A program made the translations under genes and the position numbers. The notes below the pieces were generated by a model. The model ran no database searches and was not told where the DNA came from. It saw nothing but the letters and a program-made list of their open reading frames with translations. From contig CM070901.1 of NCBI GenBank assembly GCA_036417435.1, positions 162,274,044 through 162,338,043 of the forward strand: a stretch of 64,000 nt of DNA, read 5' to 3'. Below, in pieces: positions 1 to 11,069 of the stretch; the stretch's first letter is position 1, and each line of letters starts with the position of its first letter. Source of the DNA: Inia geoffrensis. Lineage: Eukaryota; Chordata; Mammalia; Artiodactyla; Iniidae.

Positions 1-484
1 CCATCTCTGAGCCAATCACTAAGCCCAGGGGAATCGAAGGCACGGATTGGCCAGTGTTGAGTCACGCATTCACCCTTAGAGCCATGGTGGGCTTGGTGCT
101 GGCCAAAGCACCTAGACCGTGTGGATGGTGGGTGAGGAGCATGATTTCCAAAGGAAAATGAGAAGAACATTGGTGGGGGGTTAGGGGGAGTGGGAGGTGG
201 GTTCTCAGCAGGTGCAAACAATCTCAATTTACAGGATGAAACTAAATCCTGCATCTTGCTTGGCTGCTGGGCTAGGATGACAAACTCACCTGGGCTAATG
301 TGGGTCACCTTGGCGACCTCCACAATCAGGAGACAGTGCACCTGCAATCTAGCACCCCCTCCAGATCCTGACCCTCTGGGTCAGTTGACCTCACCTGCCT
401 TTGCTCCATCCCAGCAGACCTGGCCTTCTTCTGAGAGGGCATGGGTAAGCAGAGCTGCAGTGATGCTGGCTCTCCACAGAGCAC
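1..484. other. Unique DNA, nothing recognised
   Basis: No exon, repeat or RNA gene is recognisable. The open frame at 190-576 runs into a MIR relic and has no recognisable protein character. Confidence 0.4.
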
Positions 485-690
485 ACACTGACTCAAACTG
501 CCTCCCTGGCTGTGTGACTCTGAGTGAGTTCCTCAACCTCTCTGAGCCTGTGTCCTCATCTCTAAAATGGGAATGATTAACCAACCTTGTAGCAGGGGAG
601 GGTTGTTGGGAAGGTTGGCGACAACACCTATGAATCACCTGGTCTCCAGCACATACTAGGCATTAACGTGAAGAAGTGGAGACAGGAGGT
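485..690 (+). mobile_element. MIR SINE relic
   Basis: The conserved MIR core is visible at 508-578 (GCTGTGTGACTCTGAGTGAG, then CAACCTCTCTGAGCC and ATCTCTAAAATGGGAATGAT). It ends in the usual CAGCACATACTAGGCATTAA tail near 648-667. MIRs are ancient tRNA-derived SINEs shared by mammals, and this copy is inactive. Confidence 0.85.
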
Positions 691-1415
691 ACTCGTGGAA
701 TGACAGCCATTGCTATGCCCTCTAGTCTGGCACTTCGTAGGCGGGACAGTGTGTATTGCTGGCGGTCAGCCTCTCCCATCTGACCATGACCTCCTCAAGC
801 ACAGAACATGACCAAGCTTTCTCTCTGTGCCCAGAGTCCTGCACACGGCCCGGTGCTCTGTGGTGACATCTGCTGAGTCCCTGGAAACTGATGTCTCAAG
901 GGATGGAGGGAAGGGGAGGGCATTTCGTGCTCATTGTCGAAAAGCCGCTGGGCCTTGAACCTCTCTAAAATGTCTGTCTCCAGCCACACACGTCTCTGCA
1001 GGACATAAATTTCTTAGCAGCAGAGGGGTATTTAAAGTCTCCATTAAAACAGCTGGACCTTGATGGAAACAGAGCTGTTGTCACTGTTGGGGCCTGAGAA
1101 GTGCCTGAGAATGGCAGGGATGCACAGGCAGTATTAATTCTAGACCTTTCAGAGACTCCTGCCTTATAGCTGCGTTCAGGGCATAAGGATGCCAACTGGC
1201 CCAAGGGGCCTGAAGGGAGGGCCTTGCGCTCACAGAAGTGGGGGCCTTGCTGAATGATATTTCTGCCTTGGGGAATGTGGGCGCCCTGTCCACTTTTTCT
1301 TTTAATCTCATCTTAGAAGTTTGCCAAGAGCTGGTCTGTGAACTGCAAAAATGTGAGGAGATGCTGTTTCAGCAAGAGCAAAAATAGACATCACTGGCAA
1401 TCATGGATTAATCCA
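691..1415. other. Unique DNA, nothing recognised
   Basis: No supported gene or repeat. Short minus-strand frames here lack splice or protein signatures. Confidence 0.35.
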
Positions 1416-1419
1416 CCCA

Positions 1420-1530
1420 GCCTCATGGAGGCCCACTGTGCGCTGGGCCCTGGGCTTGCTGCTTACAGAGCACTGAGAAGGAGGCGGGCACATAGTAGGC
1501 TCATGATATTTCTTAGCTGTTATTCTGATG
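1420..1530 (+). mobile_element. MIR or L2 tail fragment
   Basis: The GGCACATAGTAGGCTCA stretch followed by a TTATTCTGATGATA tail resembles the 3' end of MIR or L2. The first half is too decayed to decide the family. Confidence 0.45.
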
Positions 1531-1964
1531 ATAGTCGTGGTGGTGATGGTGACACCTCCCACCCCCATTCCCACGTCCTCTCTCCTGTCATTAGGCGTCA
1601 GCCCCCTCCTGGCTGGCCCATCTCCCCCAAGGCTCTGTCATGCAGGAGGGGCTTCTCTCCTTCTCGCTGGCTTAGTTAATCCTAAAACCCGCATCTCCAA
1701 GGAGGGCACCTATGTTTGGCTCCAGGCTTCATGCTGCTCTTGCTCATGCTGGGAACCAGTGCCCCCCCACAGCCAGGCCGGCGCTGACCAGTACGAGGCT
1801 GTGTGTTTCTGATTCTGGTCCTGGTGTTCTCAGTTCATAATCAGGCCAACGTCTGTTCTCCTTTCTCACCTCCTGCGGAGAGACCGTCTTGCCAGAACGT
1901 GTGCCATTTTCCCACGAAGATCTGAGCAAGGTCTCCCTGCACAGAGTCATCGATTGCTGGGCCA
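1531..1964. other. Unique DNA, nothing recognised
   Basis: Pyrimidine-rich unique sequence with no supported feature. Confidence 0.35.
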
Positions 1965-2115
1965 GCAAAGTAGGGAGGAACTAGGAGATGATTCAGTCCA
2001 ACCCCTCCTGGTACAGTTGGGGAAACTGAGGCTGAGTGGTGATGTGACCTGCCCAGGGTCACTGATAGAACAGGGACCAGGACCCGTTCTCCTGACCCGT
2101 GGTTGATGCTCTTTC
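1965..2115 (-). mobile_element. MIR or CR1/L3-type relic
   Basis: The pattern GATTCAGTCCAACCCCTCCT, then GGGGAAACTGAGGCTGAG and ACCTGCCCAGGGTCACTG, is the reverse complement of the MIR core or the related L3/CR1 3' end. It is too diverged for a firm family call. Confidence 0.65.
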
Positions 2116-3265
2116 AGCTCTGCCTTTGCCACAGGGATCCTAGGCCTGGGGCTGGCAGGGCCAGAATCCCAAGCCCAGCACAGATGAGGGAGGGGCAGGT
2201 CTGGGCAGGACCTGTGTGGAGAGGGTGATATTAAGCCCATGGAGTAAAAGCCTCACGCTGGCCACTTGGGTTCTGGAGGGAACAGTGGCTGAGGGTCCTC
2301 TCAGTCCTGACTGAGCCAGTGCACAGACCTGAACCCGATGGCAGGGCGGCCTGGGGTGAAATGGTCACAGGCTCTCGGCGAAATGAGAAAAATCAGGTCA
2401 AGGTAGTCTGTGGATATAAGGTTGTGTTGCCATTTATTCTTTCTGGAAAGGCCTGTTTTTTATGATGAAATACTGCCATTCTTACTTTCGGTTGAACTTT
2501 ACTTTCTTTTATGAAAGGACTGTGAGAGTAGATCTTAGCTGCTGCTTTGAAACTTTCCTTGCAACTGTGGGATTTTCTATCACAGTAGGACTCTCCTAGC
2601 ATTTTGTGCACTAATGTGTTTTGTGTATAACATTCCTCAGACTAATGATAAGTCTTCATTCTTGAAATCAGTTACTACCACCCAGAACTTGTGTTCCCCT
2701 GAACCCAATTTGGGAAAGCTGGCATTTCAAAATCAGCATGAATTGTCAATGAACTCTCCCAGAACTGGCTGGGCTTTCCTGGAAGTCTGTGCTCAGTGTT
2801 GGGAGATGTGAACGGGTGTCTGCTCTATCCTGCTACCCTGTGGGGTCATAAATCATCCAGTGAGAGGCGCAGAGAGATGGAGCCCCACCCCCCTGATCCA
2901 GCTATGACATTGAAATCTCAGAGGGATATTCCAACACCAGCAGGGAAAATAATGTCCTAAGAAAGCCTTGGGCTTGTGACTTTGCCCTTTATAATTTAGA
3001 CGTTATCAGTCTCTTAAGAATGTTTCTTGTGTGTTACTACGTGGCAGGTCACAGGAAAAGGATCTAGTTGCTGGGATTTTTGAAAAATGTGACTGGTGTG
3101 TCTGGAGTCCCCATCTGTGTGGAGAGAGTGAGGGGCCTCTGAGGTCTGGGTTTTGTGGCAGGTTTACTGATTATGTCATTGCCAGAGATGTTGGGCCTGA
3201 CTGGGCAGTGGCCTGTGTGGCAGTGGCCCTGTGTGGCAGTGGCCCCTTTTTGACTACATCCTGGG
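2116..3265. other. Unique DNA; AT-rich block 2390-2740
   Basis: No gene seen. 2390-2740 and 2820-3040 are AT-rich, complex and not recognisably repeat-derived, so they could hold conserved noncoding sequence. That is a guess from composition alone. Confidence 0.35.
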
Positions 3266-3269
3266 CCTC

Positions 3270-3660
3270 ATCCCTCTTGGTCACCACCCTCCAGCCACCC
3301 AGCTCTCCATACAGTTCCTCATGCGGGCCAGGCCCCATCTCCTCTCCAGACCTCTGCACATACCAGTTCTTCTGCCTCATTTCTTTCTCTCTCTCTGTCT
3401 CTCTTCACAATTTATCCAGATAACTCTTATCTTTGTATCTCCACTGAGAAGCCTCTTCTGCCTTTGTCTCCTGCCCCCATATGGGACATGAGCCCTTCCA
3501 TTAAATAATCAAATCTGTACTTGTTTGATGTCTGTTTTCTTAGATCCTAGACTATAAATTTCCTGAAGACAGAAATTGGCTTGTTCAACAATGTATCCCC
3601 TGTGTGAACCCAGATCCCGGCACATATAGATGTTCAATGAAATATATGTTGAATAAACAA
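3270..3660 (+). mobile_element. L2 LINE 3' fragment
   Basis: Shows the L2 3' signature. A pyrimidine-rich decayed coding tail leads to GACTATAAATTTCCTGAAGA and GGCACATATAGATGTTCAAT, ending in a TATGTTGAATAAACAA tail. Inactive ancient LINE. Confidence 0.8.
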
Positions 3661-4069
3661 AGAACAGAACAGGTGAGTGTATGAGTTACCTTTATTCACT
3701 CTGTGATTAATTTCCAGAAGTGTACACTCTTGTATAGATTCAACCTCCAAAGGATGTGTCCCCAGCCATGGGACCCTCTGCCTGCCCTCCTGTGTTCCCT
3801 CTGCCCCTCATGCCTCCATGGATGACATTTCAGCCCAACCTGGCCCTGCCACAGCAATCACAGCCTCAGAAGGTGCTTTACAAGTTCCCTTGTGTGTGCA
3901 GAAGCACGGCTCCCTCCTCCCTGCACTCTCAGGCTTCCTTGGCTGGGGGCACAGATGTTCATCTTTTGCTTCTCTCCCCCCTCCCAGGGCCCATCGACAG
4001 AGAAAGGGGTCCAGCCCTGGATGCACTTATAGCAGGTCATTTGTGGGGACAGGTAGGAGGTAGCATGTG
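3661..4069. other. Unique DNA, nothing recognised
   Basis: No gene or repeat identified. Overlapping short frames on both strands are typical of chance openings in GC-rich DNA. Confidence 0.35.
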
Positions 4070-4266
4070 TGTTCACATTAATTGAGCATTTAGGGTGTGT
4101 CAGGCACTATTCTAAACCCATTAAAGGTTTTAAATCACTTAATCCTCTCAAAAACTCTATGGCCTATAGACTACGATCTTCCCCCTTTATAAGTGGGGAA
4201 CTGAGGCACAGCTGGCTAAGGAGCTTGTCCAAGGCCCCCAGGTAGTAGTTGGTTCAGGGCTTCAGG
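4070..4266 (-). mobile_element. MIR SINE relic
   Basis: Near full-length antisense MIR: ATTGAGCATTTAGGGTGTGT, CAGGCACTATTCTAAACCCA, then TTATAAGTGGGGAACTGAGG and CTTGTCCAAGGCCCCCAGGT. Confidence 0.85.
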
Positions 4267-5545
4267 GCTTCTTTACGCTGCTTGGAATGGAGTCTCCGGT
4301 GTCTGGGGCAGATGATTCTTCTTTTGGGGAAAAGAAAGCTGTTTCTGGGCCTTTAGGAATGTGCAGAGGCAGGACTCGGTACCCAGGACTTAACACAGTT
4401 CTTAGCAACACCGTGAAGTCGGCGTGAGACCCTAACAGCCTGAGAGGGAAGGGTGTGGAGAATATGGCATTTGGGGTGTAGAGAGGGATCCTAAAGAGTT
4501 CGGGGCTTAGCACCAGAGCAACAGGCTGGGGGTCCAAAGAAGGGAGCAGCTGGCCAGGGAGATATCCAGAACCCCGGGGGCAGGGGCGTTTGTCTCCTTC
4601 CCGTGCTGTGATTCCCTGCACTGCGTCCTAACTTTCTGCAGTGTCTGCACGGCTAACAGCCTCCTCTTAGTGGTCCTGTGGGCAACGGAGGAGGCCGGCA
4701 GATTTCCCAGGCTTGGGTGACATGGGACAGAGAAAAGGTGGTGGCTGCAGGAGACCAGGCAGGCAGAAGAGGCTGTGGAGGGCCAAGGACTAGATCCAGA
4801 CCTCAGAACAAGGGGTGTCAGGGGGCCACTTTCCAACACCAGGAATCCCTGTGCCCCGGAGGGCAGGGCTGGACATCCCCCACTCAGGGGTTCTGGCTGG
4901 GGGTGAGTAATTAGCATATTCAAGGAAAGGGTGCCCTCAGGAAACGCAGGCCCGGGATGGGACATGGGTCATGGGAGTTATGCCCTGTGTGTGCACAGCC
5001 TTTTCCTTCGTCCCTACCCTCACCCCAACATCCCTCCCTCAGCAGCCTCCTCTGGAGGAGAAGAAATTGACTCTCCTCAGTCGCGGCTCTCTTTCCATCC
5101 ACCTCCACTGAGATATTTGCCCAGTGAATGAAAACACTTGTTTTCATCAGAAACTTGGGAGCTGAAGGTGATGCTTCCATTTATCTCTCTTCTAGTGCCT
5201 CCCAGAGCTCCAAGGGGGCTGAGCTTAGCAGCGGGATGAGCCTGGCCCATTAGGGGGCGATCTTGGATCAGGAAAATGATGCTGGGCAAAGGATCTAATC
5301 TCCCTCACACCTGCCACACCTGCCTCCAACTGTGACCATGATTTGTAGGATGACATTCCCAGAGTCAGGGTAATCTGGGGCAGGAAGATGGATTTGATGA
5401 GGCTTTCCATGTTAATTTTTGGCAATCACTTTATTTTTATGAAGGGGATGAAACAGATGTTGATATGTTCTATCAGCACTGGTTTCCTTGGTCAAGCCCT
5501 TAGTCATGATTGTTGGGGCAAAAGGGGATCAATGTGTTTAAGAGT
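4267..5545. other. Unique DNA, nothing recognised
   Basis: 1.28 kb without a supported gene or repeat. GC-rich to about 5050, then more mixed composition. Confidence 0.35.
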
Positions 5546-5548
5546 GTC

Positions 5549-6040
5549 ACCCACGACAAGCCACAGACTATGAGAAAATATTTGCCAAATACATATCTGA
5601 TAAAGGTCTGTATCCAGAACATATGAAGAACTCCCAAAAGTCAATACTAACAAAACAAAGTACCCAACTAAAAAAGATCTTCTTTGGGCTTCCCTGGTGG
5701 CACAGTGGTTGAGAATCTGCCTGCTAATGCAGGGGACATGGGTTCAAGCCCTTGTCTGGGAAGATCTCACATGCCGCGGAGCAACTAGGCCCATGAGCCA
5801 TGGCTGCTGAGCCTGAGCGTCTGGAGCCTGTGCTCCGCAACGAGATGCCGCGATAGTGAGAGGCCCGTGCACCGCGATGAAGAGTGGCCCCCGCTCGCAA
5901 CTAGAGAAAGCCCTCGCACAGAAAAGAAGACCCAACACAGCCAAAAATTAAAATTAATTAATTAATTAATTTAAAAAAAAGAAGATCTTCTTTGAGCAGA
6001 CACTATAGCAAGAAGAAGAGATAGGGATAGCAAGTAGCTG
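5549..6040 (+). mobile_element. L1 ORF2 C-terminal fragment, split by a SINE
   Basis: 5549-5673 matches the late L1 ORF2 region (AAAATATTTGCCAAATACAT, ATCTGATAAAGGTCTGTATC). The match resumes after the SINE at 5995-6040 (AGCAGACACTATAGCAAGAA). Only the C-terminal coding part is present and the fragment cannot encode a working protein. Confidence 0.75.
5687..5981 (+). mobile_element. CHR-type tRNA-derived SINE
   Basis: Full-length cetartiodactyl SINE. The tRNA-related head has an A-box region (CTGGTGGCACAGTGGTTGAG) and a B-box-like GGTTCAAGCC. It is followed by the family body (CACATGCCGCGGAGCAACTA) and an AATTAATTAATTAATTT-type tail. A 13-base target-site duplication, AAGATCTTCTTTG, flanks it at 5674-5686 and 5982-5994. 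The host is an L1 ORF2 fragment, so the SINE is the younger insertion. Confidence 0.95.
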
Positions 6041-6044
6041 GATG

Positions 6045-7439
6045 GAGACATAGCCCCATTCTTCAGCAGGCTTGATGTCTTAAGACCTCCTGAGCCCAGA
6101 GCCACCATGGGACCTGGCCCTGTCCAATAGAGAGGGTCCAGAACCCAGCCCTATACATCAGTGCACAGGCATTAGCCCCAGAACCCCCAGGCCCTGCAGC
6201 CAGACACCCTGGGACTCAGCTCCACCCACCAGTTGACCTGCACTAGCTGTGGAACTAGCTTCACTCACCAGTGTGTAGGCACCAGCCCAAGGACACGCTG
6301 GGACCCAGCCCTGCCCACCAGTGGGCCAACATACCAACCCCAGGACAACCAGGGCCCTGAAGCCAGAGACCCTAGGACCTGGATCCACCCACCAGTGAGC
6401 CAGCACTAGCGCCAGAACTCAGCTTCACCCACCAGGGGGTAGACACCAGCCCCGGGATACACCTGAGCCCCAGCCACCCCCACCAGCAGGTGGCCAACAG
6501 CCCCAGGACCACCACAGCCCCATAGCCTACCATGTCAAGAACCAGTCTACACACCAGCAGCCTGGCTCCAGCTCCAGGACCACCTGAGCTCCTCAACCAG
6601 AAGCCCCAGGATGCAGCCCCACACACTAGGGGGCTGATACCCCCTTAGGGATACCCTGGACCCCTTACTTCCCCAGCCAGCCAGGTCAGAAAATGACCCA
6701 GCCAACCAGTTGGCCAACAATAGCTCCAGGGCCACTGGGAAGCCTGTAGCCAGAAACACGGGGACCTGTTTCCACCAATCAGTGAGCCAGCACTAGCCCT
6801 GGGAATCCTCTGGATCCAGGCCCCACTCACGAACAGGTTGACATTAGCCCTGGACCCTCTGGGCCCCAGCCTCACTCAGCAACAGGACAACACCAGCTCT
6901 GTGACACCTTTGACCTCTCAGCCAGACACACCAGGATCCAGCCCCTTTCACTAGAAGGCCAACACCAGATTTGGGACACCCCAGATCCCACAGCCAGCCA
7001 CGTCAGGAACTGGCCCTGATTGCCAGCAGACTGACTCCAGATATGGGAACCCTGGTCCAACTACCCACTCAAGAACCTGGTTCTGCCCACCAGTGGGCCA
7101 GCACTAACCCCAGGACCTGCTGTGGCTCCACAGCCAGCCACCTGGTGACTTAGACCAACCAACCAGCAGGTGGCAGCCTCCACACAAGTCAGAGCCTGGC
7201 AACCACTGGACCAGGAGCCAGCCACATCTACCATACCACCCATAGTAGTCAGCCTTCCACAACAAAAGGACCCAAACAGTCTATATAGAGGCACACCTGG
7301 AACATATAGCTCTGGTGACCAAAGGGGAGTGCACTGTTGGGATGCATAGGACATCGCCTACAAAAGGCTACTTCTCCAAGGTTGGGAAACATAACCAACA
7401 TACTGAATACATATAAATAAAAACAGCAAATTAGGCAAA
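6045..7439 (+). mobile_element. L1 5' UTR with GC-rich tandem monomers
   Basis: About 1.4 kb lies directly upstream of an L1 ORF1. 6120-7180 consists of degenerate repeats of very roughly 55-75 bases built on CCCACCAGTGGGCCAGCACT, AGCCCCAGGAC and GCAGCCAGACACC. Phrases such as CCACCCACCAGTGAGCCAGC recur near 6226, 6316, 6386, 6428 and 7086. 7200-7439 is non-repetitive leader. Position and orientation make it the L1 promoter/5' UTR. Some L1 families are known to carry tandem 5' monomers, but I infer rather than recognise this subfamily. Confidence 0.7.
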
Positions 7440-8346
7440 ATGGGACAACAAAGAAATATATTCCAAATGAAGAAACAAGATAAAACCCCAGAAGAAGAAC
7501 TAAGGGAAGTGGAGACAGGCAAGCCAAAGAAAAGTTCAAGGTAGTGATTGTAAAGATGTTCAGAGAACTCAGGAGAAGATTGAATGAACAGAGTGAGAAG
7601 TTAGAGGTTTTTAACAAAAAATTAGGAAATACAAAGAAGAACCAAATAGAGATGAAGAGTACAATAACTGAAATGAATAATACCTTAAAAGGATTTAACA
7701 GTAGGTTAGAAGATACAGTGGGATGAATCAGTGAACTGGAAGACAGCGTAGTGGAAATCATTGAACGGAACAGAAAAAAAGAAAAAAGGGAAAAAAAAAA
7801 AAAGGAAATGAGGACAGTATAAGAGACTTCTGGGACAACATCAAACATATTAACATTTACATTATAGGGATCCAAGAAGGAGAAGAGTGAGAGAAAGGGG
7901 CCAAGAACATATTTGAAAATATAATAGCTGATAATTTCCCTAACCTGAGAAAGGAAAAAGACATCCAGGCCCAGGAAGCACAGAGAGTCCCAAACAGGAT
8001 CAACCCAAAGAGGACCATACCAAGACACATTGTAATTAAAATGGCAAAAATTAAAGCTAAAAAGAGAACATTAAAAGCAAAAAGGGGAAAACAACAGGTT
8101 ACATACAAAAGAACTCCTATAGGCTATCAGCTGATTTTTCAGTGGAAATTCTGCAGGCCAGAAAGGAGTGGCATGATATATTTAAAGTAATGAAAGGAAA
8201 AACACCTACAACCAAGAATACTCTACCCAGTAAGGCGTTCATTGAGATTTGATGGAGAAATCAAAAGTTTTACAGATAAGCAAAAGCTAAAAGAGCTCGG
8301 CACCACCGAACCAACTTTACAAGAAATGTTAAAGGAACTTCTCTAA
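7440..8346 (+). pseudogene. L1 ORF1 (RNA-binding protein) pseudogene
   Basis: This is the coding relic of the L1 nucleic-acid chaperone that coats L1 RNA in ribonucleoprotein particles. The ATG is at 7440-7442 and the family stop position at 8344-8346. The coiled-coil part lies about 7544-7770 (the best frame is 7544-7726), followed by the RNA-recognition and C-terminal region to 8346. It is broken. A length change between the ATG and 7544 shifts frame, a TGA sits at 7724-7726, an A-rich slippage tract lies near 7770-7805, and another in-frame break appears near 7888. A 259-residue minus-strand opening over this region is only its antisense. Confidence 0.9.
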
Positions 8347-8657
8347 GCGAAAAAGAAAAGACCACAAAAAGAAACACGAAAATTGCAAAAGGAAAAATCT
8401 CCTTGGTAAAGGCAAATATGCAGTAAAGGGAGTAAATCATCTACATACATATCTAGTAAGAAGGTTAAAAGACAAAAGTAGTAAAATCATTTATATCCAA
8501 AATAAGTAGTTAAGGGATACACAAAACAAAGAGATGTAAAATATAATGTCAAAAAACAGTAAACATGTTGGGGTGGTGAATAAAATTGAGTTGTTAAAAT
8601 GCATTTGGCAAACAAAAATCTGTAATAGATACACACACAAAAAGAGAGAATGGATCA

Positions 8658-8789
8658 GGATTCCCTGGTGGTCCAGTGCTTAGGACTCTGCACTTTCATT
8701 GCTGAGGGCCTAGGTTCAATCCCTGGTCAGGGAATTAAGATCCCTGCCCAGGGCACAGCCAAAAGAAAGAAAGAAAAGAAAAAAAAGGA
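8658..8789 (+). mobile_element. CHR-related SINE, short form
   Basis: The tRNA-like head GGATTCCCTGGTGGTCCAGT, B-box-like AGGTTCAATCCCTGGTC and body AATTAAGATCCCTGCCC are followed by an AAAGAAAGAAAG-type tail. This shorter subfamily differs from the long CHR copies. I could not identify a clean target-site duplication. Confidence 0.85.
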
Positions 8790-8865
8790 ATCCAAACATA
8801 ACACTAAAGACAGTCACTAAATCACAAGGGAAGAGAACAAAAGAAGAAGGGAAAAAAGAGGAAGG

Positions 8866-8974
8866 AGATATGGGGATATATGTATATGTATAGCTGATTC
8901 AATTTGTTATAAAGCAGAAACTAACATGCCATTGTAAAGCAATTATAGTCCAATAAAGATGTTAAAAAAAAAAA
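8866..8974 (+). mobile_element. Nested 5'-truncated L1 3' end
   Basis: Only the last ~100 bases of a younger cetartiodactyl L1 are present: GGGGATATATGTATATGTAT, CTGATTCAATTTGTTATAAA, and CAATAAAGATGTTAAAAAAA with the poly(A). It sits inside the older L1 spacer just before the ORF2 start. Confidence 0.8.
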
Positions 8975-8992
8975 CCCAAAACAATTAACAAA

Positions 8993-10361
8993 ATGACAAT
9001 AAGTACATACCTATCAATAATTAATTTAAATGTAAATGGACTAAAAACTCAAATCAACAAATAATTCTAAATGTGTATGGAAACACAAAATACCCTGAAT
9101 AGCCAAAACAATCTTAAGAAAGAAGAACGAAGCTGGAAGTATCACACACCCTGATATCGAACTATACTACAAAGCTACACTCACTAAAACAGTATGGTAC
9201 TGGTCCCAAAACAGACACATAGATCAATGGAACAGAATAAGGAGCTCAGAAAAGAACACACACTTACGTGGTTGAATAATTTTTTGACAAGAATATACAA
9301 TGGGGAAAAGACAGCCTCTTCAATAAATTGTGTTGGGAAAACTGGACAGCTACATGAAAAGGAATCAAACTGGACTATTCTCTCACACCATGTACAAAAA
9401 TAAATTTTAAAAAATGGATTAAAGGCTTAAAGGCAAGACCTAAAACCATAAATCTTCTAGAAGAAAACTTAGGCAGTGAGCTCTTTGACATTGGTCTTAG
9501 TAACTTTTTTTGCAAATTTCTTCTTGGTCAAGGGAAACAAAAGGAAAAATAATCAAATGGGACTACATCAAACTAAAAATCTTCCACACAGGGAAGAAAA
9601 CTATCAGCAAAAAGTCCACTTACTGAATGAGAGAAGAATTTGCAAACAATGTATCCAACAAGGGGTTAATGTCCAAAATATTCAAAGAACTCACACAACT
9701 CAACATCAAAAAAAGGAACAACCCAATTAAAAAATGGCAGAGAAATAGACATTTTTTCCCAAAGAAGACATACAGGTATTCAACAGGCACATGAAAATAT
9801 GCTCCACATCACTAATCATTATTATTCATGAATTTTGAGGTAAATCAAAACCACAATGAAATGAAGTATCACTTCACACCTGTTAGAATGTCTGTTATCA
9901 AAAAGACAACAGATAAAGTGTTGGCAAGGATGTGGAAAAAAGGGAACCCTCATGCACCGTTGATGGGAATGTAAATTGATGCAGTCACTATGGAAAATGG
10001 TATGGAGTTTCCTTAAAAAATTAAAAATGGAGCTACCATATGGTCCAGCAATCCCACTCCTGGGTATTTATCTGAAGAAAATAAAAACACTAATTTGAAA
10101 AGATATATACACCGCTATGCTCATTGCAACACTAATTGCAGTAGCCAGGATGTGGAAGCTACCCAAGTGCCCATTAGCCAATGAGTTGATAAAGAAGATG
10201 TGACATATATATAGACAGTGGAATATCACTCAGCCATAAAAAAGAATGAAATCTTGCCATTTGCAACAATACAGATGGACCTAGAGGGTATTATGCTAAG
10301 TCAAATAAGTCAGACTGAGAAAGATAAATACTGTATGATTTCACTTATATGTGAAATCTAA
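8993..10361 (+). pseudogene. L1 ORF2 pseudogene, internally deleted
   Basis: ORF2 encodes the endonuclease and reverse transcriptase of L1. The expected ATG is at 8993-8995 and the first ~65 bases match the ORF2 start (ATGACAATAAGTACATACCT). At about 9055-9065 the sequence jumps to the late ORF2 region (TGTGTATGGAAACACAAAAT) and continues to the family stop near 10359-10361. The rest of the endonuclease and most of the reverse transcriptase, very roughly 2 kb or more, are missing. Further stops and shifts break the remaining 3' part. Confidence 0.88.
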
Positions 10362-10688
10362 AATACAAACCAAATGAACAAATATAACAACAGAAACTGT
10401 TATAGATACAGAGAACAAACAGGTGATTGCCAGAGGAGAACAGGGTGGGAGGAGGAAATAAATGGGGGAGGGAGATTAAGAGGTACAAACTTCCAGTTGC
10501 AAAATAAATGTTATAGGTATGAAATATACAGTGTAGGGAATATATTTAATAATTATGTAATATCTTTGTGTGGTAACATGTAACTAGACTTATCATGGTG
10601 ATCAGTTTGAAATGTATAGAAATACAAGTCACTATGTTGTGTAACAGGAACAAACATATTATTGTAGGTCAATTATACTTCAAAAAGA
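10362..10688 (+). mobile_element. L1 3' UTR, first copy
   Basis: Matches an L1 3' UTR directly after ORF2: TGATTGCCAGAGGAGAACAG, ACAAACTTCCAGTTGC, AACATGTAACTAGACTTATC, ending GTCAATTATACTTCAAAAAG. Confidence 0.8.
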
Positions 10689-11068
10689 AACAAACTCATA
10701 GAAAAAGAGACCAGATTTATGGTTACCAGAGGCGGAGGGTGAGAATTGGAAGATGGCAGACAAAAGGCACAAACTTCCAGTTATAAGATAAATAAACACT
10801 GGAGATGTAACGTACAACATAATAAATATAATTAAGACTGCTGTATGTTATATATGAAAGTTGTAAAGAGAGTAAAACCCAAGAGTGCTCATCACAAGGA
10901 AAAATTTTTTCCATTTCTTTAATGTATCTATATGAGATGATGGATGTTCATTAAACTTATTGTGATAATCACATCATGATGTACGTAAATCAAATCATTA
11001 TGCTGTACATCTTAAACTTATACAGTGCTGTAAGTCAATTATATCTCAATAAAACTGGAAAGAAAGAA
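10689..11068 (+). mobile_element. L1 3' UTR, second copy in tandem
   Basis: A second homologous 3' UTR follows immediately: ATGGTTACCAGAGGCGGAGG, ACAAACTTCCAGTTATAAG, TCTCAATAAAACTGG. It either belongs to the older L1 that hosted the insertion or is a duplicated tail. Confidence 0.8.
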
Positions 11069-11069
11069 A

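Larger units (their letters stand above)
8347..8992 (+). mobile_element. L1 inter-ORF region with two nested insertions
   Basis: 8347-8657, about 8790-8866 and 8973-8992 match the A-rich spacer between ORF1 and ORF2 of older L1s (GAAGGTTAAAAGACAAAAGT, TCCAAACATAACACTAAAGA). It is interrupted by a SINE and a short L1 3' end, listed separately. Confidence 0.75.

Noticed and set aside
5690..5770. tRNA-like A and B boxes
   Set aside because: They belong to the tRNA-derived head of a SINE; no full cloverleaf of a functional tRNA follows. The same applies to the other SINE copies.
6120..7180. Possible satellite or CRISPR-like array
   Set aside because: Units are degenerate and GC-rich without conserved repeats and unique spacers, and the region is joined to an L1 ORF1, so an L1 5' UTR explains it better.
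7249..8028. 259-codon open frame, minus strand, hydrophobic with membrane-like stretches
   Set aside because: It is the exact antisense of L1 5' UTR and ORF1; the Phe/Leu-rich look comes from the A-rich L1 strand.
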